Source: Chitinophagaceae bacterium (GTDB taxonomy: Bacteria > Bacteroidota > Bacteroidia > Chitinophagales > Chitinophagaceae). Taken from it: DNA of 14,358 nucleotides. The notes under the pieces are model-generated. The model saw only the letters and a list, made by a program, of their open reading frames with translations. It did not search any database and was not told where the DNA came from. The translations under genes were made by a program, and so were the position numbers. The DNA is taken from contig JAJTCI010000020.1 in the NCBI GenBank assembly GCA_021323155.1, forward strand, positions 1 to 14,358, read 5' to 3'. Positions 6,987-14,280 of this stretch are shown piece by piece; within the stretch, counting starts at the first letter, position 1; each line of letters starts with the position of its first letter.

Positions 6987-8356
6987 AGGTGTTTCGGTAG
7001 GGTTATGATAAATTCTGTTCCCGATCGAGGTTTCGACTGCACCGAGATATTGCCCCCATGCTTCTTGACGATACTACTGACATAGTATAATCCAAGCCCA
7101 AACCCTTTAATCGACTGTGCATCACCCTGCGGGACGCGAAAGAACTTTTCAAATATGTTTTTAAGGAATGGCGGCGGAATTCCCATCCCGTTGTCATGGA
7201 TCCTGATGGTGCAATCGCGGCTATTTTCAGCAATATCAATATTAATATTCACGGGTCCGTTGGAATACTTGATGGCATTGTCTATTATGTTATGAAAGGC
7301 GGTTTCCAGGTGAAGCCTGTCGCCCTGCATAAAAACAGATCCTTCCCCGGTTAAGCGGAAGGTAACCGGTTTTTCTTCGAGGACGGAGTGGCTTTGTATA
7401 AGCTCGCCAAACAAGGCGTGGAGGTCTATCTTTTCTTTTTTAAGGGTGAAATCTGAAACATCCTGCACTGCTGAATCCAGGATCCTTTCCACGAAGTCAT
7501 TGAGTAGTTGCAACTGCCTTTTGCTTGTATGCAGGTAAAAGCTGCCACGTTCAGTGGGAGGCAGCTGGAGTTCCAGGGCTTGCAATCCCGCCGACGCAAT
7601 CGTGATCGGCGTTTTCATTTCATGGGTGATATTATTGATGAAGTCGGTCTTTAGTTCATTGAGCCTTTTTTGCTTCCGGATGGTCTTGTATACAAACACC
7701 AGCGCCGCGTTACCGATAAGAAGTATGAATCCAAAAGCCACCAGGGGCCATAAGAGATCATCCCCCCGAAAGGCGGGATCATCTTTCACCTCGGCGAAGA
7801 TGAGGATATTGGAATTGTACGGCAGGCGCATCGGGTTGGTGGAGTATATATACTCCTTTCTTTTTTTCTGGGCCCACATTACCGGGATCAGTTGTCGCTC
7901 AAATCTTCTCCCCGGCATCGTGATCGTATCAAGGCGATACGCGGCCTTGATTTGCTTTGCATCAAGCGCCTTCCTGAAAATGCTGTCAAACAAAGGGAGG
8001 TCGATCGACCGGAAGGCCGGGATGTTCAGAATCGGCTCAATGAAAACAGGGTCGACGGTATCAGTAGCCAGGGATGAATAAGCCGCGTGCAGTGTAACGC
8101 TTTGCGAATCCAACCGGCTAACCTCGATCTTTTTAGCGGAATAGGCGATCAAGGAGTGATTTGGCCTTGCGGCACTATCGATTGCTTTCAGCTTATGGTA
8201 ATCGGAAAGGGTAGCGAGCAGGGCAGCTGAACATGCGGCACCGAACCTGGACTTCGCTTCAGTAATGCGTTCGAGGATAAGGTAGACCTGGAGACCATTA
8301 AAAAACAGGAAGAAGAGAATAATAAGTAAAGAAGCTAGCCGCGCAGATGGTTTCAT
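6983..8356 (-). CDS. Membrane sensor histidine kinase
   Basis: 457 residues from the ATG at 8356. This start puts a membrane segment at residues 5-29; the frame is open upstream to 8500, but that would add 48 polar residues in front of it. Membrane segments at about 5-29 and 203-223 bracket a roughly 170-residue periplasmic sensor region that I cannot assign to a known domain. The HisKA phospho-acceptor is His245 in NNITHEMKTP. The HATPase domain has the N box HNIIDNAIKYS (about 355-365), G1 DNGMGIPP (388-395), F box FEKFFR (402-407) and G2 GFGLGLYYV (418-426). All catalytic motifs are intact. It should phosphorylate the regulator encoded by the overlapping downstream gene. The ligand is unknown. 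The gene is divergent from an outer-membrane beta-barrel gene, hinting at envelope sensing (inference). Confidence 0.93.
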   Translation of the reverse strand: MKPSARLASLLIILFFLFFNGLQVYLILERITEAKSRFGAACSAALLATLSDYHKLKAIDSAARPNHSLIAYSAKKIEVSRLDSQSVTLHAAYSSLATDTVDPVFIEPILNIPAFRSIDLPLFDSIFRKALDAKQIKAAYRLDTITMPGRRFERQLIPVMWAQKKRKEYIYSTNPMRLPYNSNILIFAEVKDDPAFRGDDLLWPLVAFGFILLIGNAALVFVYKTIRKQKRLNELKTDFINNITHEMKTPITIASAGLQALELQLPPTERGSFYLHTSKRQLQLLNDFVERILDSAVQDVSDFTLKKEKIDLHALFGELIQSHSVLEEKPVTFRLTGEGSVFMQGDRLHLETAFHNIIDNAIKYSNGPVNINIDIAENSRDCTIRIHDNGMGIPPPFLKNIFEKFFRVPQGDAQSIKGFGLGLYYVSSIVKKHGGNISVQSKPRSGTEFIITLPKHL

Positions 8357-8580
8357 CACTTGCAATTGAAAAGCGTAAGATAAGCCAGGATGTAGGAAAC
8401 CGCCAACACTATTTGATAGAAGAACATCACGCAAAAACGTCGCACCGCCTGTCCTGTGATAACGATGATTGGACCTTGCAGCTTGCCACCTATCCGACAT
8501 TTATTTTCATTTATCTTAATTAAGTTCTGTTAGCCATTCTTGCGCTTCGCGCGTAGTTCTTTTGTTCTTCCCTGGAGGAT

Positions 8581-8614
8581 ATTGGACAGACCAATGCGGT
8601 GCATTGTTGAACAA
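8581..8614. promoter_or_regulatory. Cluster of short dyads in the kinase/receptor divergent intergenic region
   Basis: The 286-bp gap 8357-8642 holds no gene I can support. Near the receptor start lie three overlapping perfect inverted repeats: ATTGG-acaga-CCAAT (8581-8595), CAATGC-ggt-GCATTG (8592-8606) and TTGTT-g-AACAA (8604-8614). The cluster ends 28 nt before the ATG at 8643. It could be an operator or a 5' UTR structure; each dyad is short and chance is possible. No consensus Bacteroidota promoter was identified in the gap. Confidence 0.3.
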
Positions 8615-8642
8615 AATCCTGCAAACCCAAAATAATAGGTAT

Positions 8643-11042
8643 ATGAAGAATGGTAACATCTACAAGACAGTCGTACTCCTGGCTTTTTGCCTGGCCTCCT
8701 TTGTTTATGGCAGCGCACAGGAATTTACCGTCAAGGGCAAGTTGGTTGACAGTGCTTCGGCAAAACCGGTGCCTCACGCTACGATCAATTTCCAGGAGGT
8801 GGAGAAAAAGATCTCCAAGACGGTGATCTCCGACCAAAGCGGCGCGTTTCAAACAACGCTATTACCTGGCAAGTACAAAGTAGTGATCACGCATAGCAGT
8901 TTCCGGAAAAAAGGCATGCCTTTGAAAGTGGAGGGACAGGATATAGACCTGGGAAGCATGCAGCTTATCACTATGGTGAAAAACCTGGCGGAAGTAACGG
9001 TCACCGCTACCAAGCCAATGGTAGAACAGCAGGGAGACAGGCTTATTTATAACGTTGAACAAGATCCTGCCGCGAAATCGGAATCGGCGAGTGATATATT
9101 GCGGAAAACACCGTTCGTTACCGTGGATGGCGACGGTGCGATACAGGTGAATGGACAATCGAATTTCAAAGTATTGCTGAACGGAAGGGAAACCGCTATG
9201 TTCTCACAAAATGTAAAAGAAGCTTTAAAGGCTTTCCCCGGCGCCACCATCTCCAAGATCGAGGTCATTACCTCGCCTTCTTCGAAGTATGACGCGGAAG
9301 GCGTTGGCGGTATTATCAATATCATCACAAAGAAAAAGCTCGCTGGTTACCAGGGAAACTTCAATTCAAATATTACAACGCTCGGACACAAGAATGGTGG
9401 GCTGAACCTAAGCCTGAAGACCGGCAAAGTAGGTATTTCCGGGATGTACAACATGATGACCAATGGCGGTATCACCAGCCAGCAACTTTCGGTTACAACA
9501 CCCGGCTACCCGGCTGCTTTCGCCAGGAGAGAAGTGGGTGGAGGGCGGCATACCAACCTCTTCTTTCACCAGGGGAACGTGGAACTGAGTTATGACCTCG
9601 ATAGTACCAATACTCTTGTTGTTTATGGAAACATGGGCCGGCACCGCAATGAAACCGTGACGCAGCAGGACATCTACACTTTATATACAAGCGGGAGTTC
9701 AGATATCAGCCCTTATTTCCTGGAGACCGAGTTCGCGATGCCGACACATGGCTTTGGCGGTGATTATATACGGAAATTCAAGGGGAAGCCACAAAAGGAG
9801 TTCAGTGTCCGGTTTAATGCCATATATAATACGAACGAAAATTTTGCCAACAGCCAGCAGGAAATCGGTGGTACTGACCGGTTCATCCTGAACAACAGCG
9901 AAGCATTCAACCGTGAATACACCGTGCAGGCAGACCTGGTGGAGCCGTTGAACAAGACCACGCGGATCGAGACAGGTATTAAAACTATTTTCAGAAGCGC
10001 ATTTTCCGATTTCGCGAGCCAGGTAAAATTCAAGACTTCAGATCCTTATCTCCTGGATCCCGAAAACAGTGACCGGTTTTCTTACGACCAGGATGTGTAC
10101 GGCGCGTATGGATCGGTGAATAAGACCATAAATGGTATGACTGCTCGCCTCGGCATCCGCCTGGAGCATACGCGGGTGCATGGTGATTTCACCAGTACCA
10201 ATACCATCGTGGAGCAACGGTATACCAACGTTATCCCGAACCTTTACCTCTCTAAGCCGTTCAGTAAAACAATGAACTCCAACCTGACGTATCACATGCG
10301 CCTGGGAAGGCCGTCCATATCAAGCCTGAACCCATTTGTAAACAACAGCGACTCGCTGAACATTAGTTTTGGTAACCCGGATCTTGGACCCCAGATCATT
10401 CATAGCGTCACCTGGCAGAACCGCTTTTTCAAAGGCCCGAAGTTCATATCTATCAATACAGGCTTTAATTTTTCGAATAACCTCATTATACAAAGTCCAA
10501 GCTTTGATGCTGCCAAGGGCATTACCTCCGTTACCGGCGCAAACGCGGGCCAGATCCGGGAGTTTGTGCTGGGCTTTAATTCAAACCTTCCTTTGAAAAA
10601 ATGGAACATCGCGGTGAATGCCTCCGGCCGTCTGGCACGTATGCGCAACAGCCTACAAACTTCCTGGGCAACGAATACGGCAGGCAATGCGAACGTGAAC
10701 CTTACTTATAAGGCGACCACACGCTTTACCATAGCTTCCAACAGCGGATATTTTGTTCCCCTTCGTACCCCTAATATGAGTTTCCCGAACAATTATTTCT
10801 ATGGCTTTAATTTTATTTACAAAGTGTTGAAGCAAAAAATGACGCTCACTGCGACGGTCAATAACTTCTTCGAGAAGGACAGAAAACTGACCTTCCTAAC
10901 GGAAAACCCGTATTTCATCACTCAGAATACAAATACGATACCCTTCCGGAATATTGGGTTCTCGCTGAATTATAGTTTCGGCAAGCTCAAGGAAAATGTT
11001 TCGAAGAAGAAAGGCATCGATAATGACGACCAGGTGCAGTAA
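8643..11042 (+). CDS. TonB-receptor-like outer membrane beta-barrel protein
   Basis: 799 residues from the ATG at 8643, chosen because a signal peptide (TVVLLAFCLASFVYGSAQ, ending near residue 26) starts there; an in-frame ATG at 8562 would add 27 residues before it. A carboxypeptidase-regulatory-like beta-sandwich follows (about 28-110: VKGKLVDSASAKPVPHATI, GKYKVVITHSSF). Next comes a plug-like region (about 135-232) with SASDILRKTPFVTV, VLLNGRETAMF and GVGGIINIITKKK. The rest is a beta-barrel rich in aromatic and Asn/Thr residues that ends in NIGFSLNYSFGKLKEN. This is the outer-membrane beta-barrel (OMP_b-brl_3) group common in Bacteroidota. It is shorter than SusC and has no SusD partner, so a glycan importer of that type is unlikely. 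The substrate is unknown. It is divergent from the two-component system, a possible regulatory link. Confidence 0.87.
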   Translation: MKNGNIYKTVVLLAFCLASFVYGSAQEFTVKGKLVDSASAKPVPHATINFQEVEKKISKTVISDQSGAFQTTLLPGKYKVVITHSSFRKKGMPLKVEGQDIDLGSMQLITMVKNLAEVTVTATKPMVEQQGDRLIYNVEQDPAAKSESASDILRKTPFVTVDGDGAIQVNGQSNFKVLLNGRETAMFSQNVKEALKAFPGATISKIEVITSPSSKYDAEGVGGIINIITKKKLAGYQGNFNSNITTLGHKNGGLNLSLKTGKVGISGMYNMMTNGGITSQQLSVTTPGYPAAFARREVGGGRHTNLFFHQGNVELSYDLDSTNTLVVYGNMGRHRNETVTQQDIYTLYTSGSSDISPYFLETEFAMPTHGFGGDYIRKFKGKPQKEFSVRFNAIYNTNENFANSQQEIGGTDRFILNNSEAFNREYTVQADLVEPLNKTTRIETGIKTIFRSAFSDFASQVKFKTSDPYLLDPENSDRFSYDQDVYGAYGSVNKTINGMTARLGIRLEHTRVHGDFTSTNTIVEQRYTNVIPNLYLSKPFSKTMNSNLTYHMRLGRPSISSLNPFVNNSDSLNISFGNPDLGPQIIHSVTWQNRFFKGPKFISINTGFNFSNNLIIQSPSFDAAKGITSVTGANAGQIREFVLGFNSNLPLKKWNIAVNASGRLARMRNSLQTSWATNTAGNANVNLTYKATTRFTIASNSGYFVPLRTPNMSFPNNYFYGFNFIYKVLKQKMTLTATVNNFFEKDRKLTFLTENPYFITQNTNTIPFRNIGFSLNYSFGKLKENVSKKKGIDNDDQVQ

Positions 11043-11150
11043 GATACCTATGACCGCGTAAAGTGTTTAGGAGGCCCATTTTCATTGCCTGGCAATGGAC
11101 ACATTACGGATCTGTTCCATGTAACTGCCTTTAAATACCTACTGACCAGG

Positions 11151-11178
11151 AAAAGAACGCATGTGCGTTCTTTTTTTT
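11151..11178 (+). terminator. Intrinsic terminator after the outer-membrane protein gene
   Basis: A 10-bp stem AAAAGAACGC / GCGTTCTTTT (11151-11160, 11165-11174) with loop ATGT runs into eight Ts. The stem's own A-run faces left, so it could also work in the minus direction. Confidence 0.88.
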
Positions 11179-11251
11179 GCCCGGGGCTACTCTGCCCATA
11201 TTTATGCATTTTTGTACATTACTGAATCTTACCCGTACCAAAATGATTGAT

Positions 11252-13231
11252 ATGAAAAGAATTCTCCTGGTATTCTGTGTCTTACTTAGCTTATCCAGCA
11301 TCGCACAAAAGAAGCTGGGGCTGATCGTAGCCATCGGCGAATACCCCAAGAACAGTGACTGGCGCAACCTCAGTTCGTTAAATGATGTTAAATATGTAAA
11401 GGCGTCGCTGCTCCAGAACGGGTTCAGCGAAAGTAACATCGATACCTTGTTCAATAAAGCTGCCACCAAGGCGGGCATATTGAAGTCGCTCGACAATCTC
11501 ATCGGTCGCGCCGGTAAAGGAGACATTGTGGTCTTTCATTTCTCAGGGCACGGACAGCAGATATTCGATGACAACAGGGACGAGGCCGATGGTTACGACG
11601 AGGCGCTGATCCCTTATGATGCCGCCGCGAGGTATGACCAGGTCTATTACAAAGGCGAAAACCATCTGCGTGATGATCAACTTGGCGCGAAACTCCAGCT
11701 GTTGAGAGACGCGGTTGGGCATGAAGGCAGCGTGGTAGTCTTGATCGATGCGTGCCATTCCGGTACCGCTACGAGAGGTTTGGAGGACAAAAAGAAGAAT
11801 GAAGGCTTTGTCGCACGTGGGAAACCTGAGCCGTTTAAAAAGGCGGGTTATACCGACGATACCAAATTTGTACTGGGCGGTAGCAGTGCCAATGAATTTT
11901 TCGGAGGGGATAACGTAGGGAATATGATCGTTATCAGCGCATCGAGCCCACAGCAGGTGAACTATGAAATGAAGGACAGTTATAACGCCGGTGTGGGTTC
12001 CCTCTCATACGCTTTCGCAAACGCGATCACTTCGTTGAAGCCGGGCAGTACTTACGCGGTATTATTCGAAAAGATCAAATCGCAGATCCAGGCGAAGTTC
12101 CCGTCCCAGATACCCATGATAGAAGGAAAAACTAATCAGGAAATCTTTTCCAATAACTACATTGTTCCTGAGAGTTATATAGCCGTTCAACAGTGGCTGA
12201 ACGATTCAATGTTCTCGATCAACGCCGGGATGCTGAGCAATATCAACCGCGGCGCAAAAGTGAAGATCTACGCCCTGAATGACCGGGAAGAAACGACGGT
12301 ACTTGCCGAGGGATATATCAAGGTAGTGGGCAGTTTCCAGAGTTTCGGAGTGGTGGATAAGGTGCTGCCAAGGGGAGAAGCCTATCGTGTTAAAGTGGAT
12401 GAATCAGGATATGGTGATTTTTCCGCTACCCTTCAGTTTCGGGCGAAGGATACGAAAGCGGTACAACCGGCTTCCCTTATCAAGCAGATGAAAAGTTATA
12501 TTAAACCGTACCAGTACCTGTCGGTCGCGAACAATCCTGATTACATCGTGGATGTGCAGACCATGAAAACCGGTAGCAACGCTGTGATGCTTATTGACAA
12601 GTCTGACAGTACGCGCTGGGCGGTGCAGCTGAAGAAAGGAGATACGCTGAGCAAGGAACAGTTGGCGCAGATGCTCGATAATCTTAAAAGGGCTATGCGC
12701 GTAAATTACCTGCGCAACATGCGTGATGGCGGCACCCTGGCTACCGACGTAACTGTGGAACTGATACCCGCCGCCGGCAAGGTAGAGCTAGGGGCGGACC
12801 TCGTGTTGAAGCCGAGGGATGTGTTCAGCATTAAGATCACGAATAACAGTCATCATGATCTTTATTTCACCCTGATCGACCTGTTGCCTGACAACGATTT
12901 GAAAGTGCTGATTCCAGAAGAAGATGGAAGCCCGGCAGATTACATGGTGCAATCCAAAGCGGTAAAACAGATCGATGATGTGGAAGTAGACGCCGAAACA
13001 CCGTTGGGTACCGAGTACATGAAATTTATCTTCACCAAGAAGCCGATGGATCTTCGGCCGGTTTTCCAGCGCTCAGCGCACCGGGGGCCCAATAGTAAGA
13101 CTGGTATAGAAGAGGTTTTTGACGATATGTTCAAAGATGGTAATGACCTGCAATCGACCCGTTCTAATCTTCCGAAGGTGAAAGTGGATGAAATAGGAGT
13201 GGTGACCAGGGCATTTAGCATTAAGCGCTAA
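11252..13231 (+). CDS. Secreted caspase-family (peptidase C14) protein with DUF4384-like C-terminus
   Basis: 659 residues from the ATG at 11252; an ATG at 11243 adds three residues and cannot be excluded. A signal peptide (KRILLVFCVLLSLSSIAQ) suggests export. The caspase/metacaspase domain covers about 20-310: GLIVAIGEYP, the catalytic His100 in FHFSGHGQ, the metacaspase-like DGYDEALIPYDA, and the catalytic Cys168 in VLIDACHSG. Both catalytic residues are present, so it should be an active cysteine protease, probably with basic P1 preference if metacaspase-like. The middle (about 310-510) is unassigned. Residues 511-615 resemble DUF4384 (VELGADLVLKPRDVFSIKI, LLPDNDLKVLIPEEDG), a beta-rich domain often joined to such proteases. 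A weak -7-like CATTTTTG lies at 11207-11214 with no well-spaced -33. It stands alone between two terminators; its targets are unknown. Confidence 0.9.
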   Translation: MKRILLVFCVLLSLSSIAQKKLGLIVAIGEYPKNSDWRNLSSLNDVKYVKASLLQNGFSESNIDTLFNKAATKAGILKSLDNLIGRAGKGDIVVFHFSGHGQQIFDDNRDEADGYDEALIPYDAAARYDQVYYKGENHLRDDQLGAKLQLLRDAVGHEGSVVVLIDACHSGTATRGLEDKKKNEGFVARGKPEPFKKAGYTDDTKFVLGGSSANEFFGGDNVGNMIVISASSPQQVNYEMKDSYNAGVGSLSYAFANAITSLKPGSTYAVLFEKIKSQIQAKFPSQIPMIEGKTNQEIFSNNYIVPESYIAVQQWLNDSMFSINAGMLSNINRGAKVKIYALNDREETTVLAEGYIKVVGSFQSFGVVDKVLPRGEAYRVKVDESGYGDFSATLQFRAKDTKAVQPASLIKQMKSYIKPYQYLSVANNPDYIVDVQTMKTGSNAVMLIDKSDSTRWAVQLKKGDTLSKEQLAQMLDNLKRAMRVNYLRNMRDGGTLATDVTVELIPAAGKVELGADLVLKPRDVFSIKITNNSHHDLYFTLIDLLPDNDLKVLIPEEDGSPADYMVQSKAVKQIDDVEVDAETPLGTEYMKFIFTKKPMDLRPVFQRSAHRGPNSKTGIEEVFDDMFKDGNDLQSTRSNLPKVKVDEIGVVTRAFSIKR

Positions 13232-13248
13232 ACGGTACAACGAATTTT

Positions 13249-13275
13249 AAAGGCCCGCTTATCGCGGGCTTTTTT
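13249..13275 (+). terminator. Intrinsic terminator after the caspase-family gene
   Basis: The stem GCCCGC / GCGGGC (13253-13258, 13264-13269) with loop TTATC can be extended by A-T pairs across one bulged G, and is followed by six Ts. It starts 17 bp after the stop codon. Confidence 0.88.
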
Positions 13276-13404
13276 GTGCGAGGTAATGTATTGACGAGGG
13301 CGGGAGGGCAGCGTGGTCACCTGGAAGTGCGCCCGGGAGTGCGACAGCCTTTGCCGGCGGATTCGAACAGGCGGTAGGGTGGTGTTGCATTACCGTCAAA
13401 TAGC

Positions 13405-13448
13405 GGTGTAATACGGGTGTGATATAGGTATGATATCGGTGTGGTATA
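13405..13448. repeat. 11-bp tandem array A, four degenerate units
   Basis: Four consecutive 11-bp units: GGTGTAATACG, GGTGTGATATA, GGTATGATATC and GGTGTGGTATA. The period is exact although the bases drift, with a rough consensus GGTGTGATATA. Confidence 0.75.
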
Positions 13449-13455
13449 GGGAAAG

Positions 13456-13510
13456 GTCTCTATAATGTCTCTATAATGTCTCTATAACGTCTCTATAAGG
13501 TCTCTATAAG
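13456..13510. repeat. 11-bp tandem array B, five near-identical units
   Basis: Five consecutive 11-bp units GTCTCTATAAN, where N is T, T, C, G, G; the first ten bases are invariant. It lies 7 bp after array A and has the same period. The unit can be rephased to GGTCTCTATAA, which shares its GGT-N-T start with array A, so the two may have a common origin. Confidence 0.9.
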
Positions 13511-13728
13511 GGTAGGCAAATTGCGCCTAAAATGTATTATGGCCGATGTTGTGGAACGGCCTGAGCAAGCGGTAGGTGAATACAGAAGAAACCTGGGTGA
13601 ACCAGTTTAAATAAAGGTAAAAAATGGAAGTTGATTTCCGAAAAAAAATGGGATCGCGTTTAGAAAAATCAGGTCATAAGATGACGGGTTAGCATCCAGT
13701 GGCTGCGATAGCAAACCAGCATATTTTT

Positions 13729-13950
13729 CTAACCATCTCTTGATGCCCTGGCCTTTATTTGTTTTTCAAGTTTCATTGCTTCTGACCGGGATGGAAGGTT
13801 GACATAACCTGTCAGTTTCCATGGCGCTCCATGTTTAATACTGGGGGTTTCCCCGCTGTTGTGCCTTGCCAGACGGGTTTCAATGGAATTGGTTTGCCCG
13901 TAGTAGAATTCTTTTATTGATTCGCTGTAGAGGATGTAGACGAAGTACAT
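13729..13950 (-). CDS. GIY-YIG nuclease family protein, probably frameshifted near its C-terminus
   Basis: 73 residues from the ATG at 13950. This start puts the domain at the N-terminus; an in-frame ATG at 14019 abuts the repeat array and adds 23 non-family residues. The GIY-like strand is FVYILYS (residues 3-9), the YIG-like strand YYGQT (16-20), with the helix Arg26, then His30-Asn-Ser-Gly and the helix RSEAMKLEKQIK with candidate catalytic Glu62. These small proteins resemble the UvrC nuclease domain, and their roles are mostly unknown. The end, KARASRDG-stop, is not family-like. One extra C in the CCC run at 13746-13748 (plus strand) would give KARGIKRWLEKYAGLL and continue to a stop at 13607. 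This points to a one-base deletion or a sequencing error. The nuclease core is intact. No co-transcribed neighbour is visible. Confidence 0.75.
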   Translation of the reverse strand: MYFVYILYSESIKEFYYGQTNSIETRLARHNSGETPSIKHGAPWKLTGYVNLPSRSEAMKLEKQIKARASRDG

Positions 13951-14019
13951 AATAGAGACTCCGAAGCTAATAAGGATGCCGGCGCGAACAGTCTCAAAAA
14001 AGATTAGTTGAGGAAGCAT

Positions 14020-14048
14020 AAAAAAAGAGCCACTGTAATAGCGACTCT
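14020..14048 (-). terminator. Minus-strand intrinsic terminator in repeat copy 1
   Basis: In minus-strand RNA, AGAGUCGC pairs fully with GUGGCUCU (two G-U pairs) around a seven-base loop and runs into a U-tract. On the plus strand the same stem has two C-A mismatches, so the fold favours leftward transcripts. It lies just upstream of the GIY-YIG gene and would block transcription coming from the array. Confidence 0.7.
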
Positions 14049-14135
14049 TGATTTTCGGTTAGTCGGGAGGATCCCGCTGGAAGCGGGACGACCCTCCCGC
14101 CCAAGGCGGGATAGTCTAACCGGGCTGAACTATAT

Positions 14136-14164
14136 AAAAAAAGAGCCACTGTTATAGCGACTCT
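14136..14164 (-). terminator. Minus-strand intrinsic terminator in repeat copy 2
   Basis: Same stem and T-run as in copy 1; the only difference is one base in the loop (TGTTATA in place of TGTAATA, plus strand). Confidence 0.7.
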
Positions 14165-14251
14165 TGATTTTCGGTTAGTCGGGAGGATCCCGCTTGAAGC
14201 GGGACGACCCTCCCGCCCAAGGCGGGATAGTCTAACCGGGCTAAACTATAT

Positions 14252-14280
14252 AAAAAAAGAGCCACTGTAATAGCGACTCT
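14252..14280 (-). terminator. Minus-strand intrinsic terminator in repeat copy 3
   Basis: Stem, loop and T-run are identical to copy 1. Confidence 0.7.

Larger units (their letters stand above)
13276..13728. other. Gene-free intergenic region
   Basis: About 450 bp with no convincing gene on either strand. It contains the two 11-bp tandem arrays described separately and, on the minus strand at 13607-13747, an open stretch that looks like the frameshifted tail of the GIY-YIG gene. The octamer GCGGTAGG occurs at 13371 and again at 13569. I see no promoter or RNA gene. Confidence 0.6.

Noticed and set aside
8357..8500. Longer histidine kinase starting at 8500
   Set aside because: It would add 48 polar, low-quality residues before the first membrane segment; the ATG at 8356 gives a normal N-terminus.
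8562..8642. Upstream start for the outer-membrane protein
   Set aside because: The signal peptide begins at the ATG at 8643; the extra 27 residues would bury it.
8520..8852. Minus-strand 110-codon frame over the receptor start
   Set aside because: It overlaps the signal-peptide region of the receptor gene, has no recognisable domain, and its composition looks like a chance frame.
8643..11042. SusC-type glycan importer
   Set aside because: Too short for SusC, no SusD gene follows, and the domain layout fits the smaller beta-barrel family.
11252..13231. Phage-defence caspase effector
   Set aside because: The protein has a signal peptide, and there is no sensor, nucleotide cyclase or NTPase partner next to it.
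13355..13380. Possible tRNA T-arm around GATTCGAA
   Set aside because: The flanking bases do not form a 5-bp stem, and no acceptor or anticodon arm is present.
13951..14019. Longer GIY-YIG protein starting at 14019
   Set aside because: The ATG directly follows the T-run of a minus-strand terminator, and the extra residues are not part of the domain.
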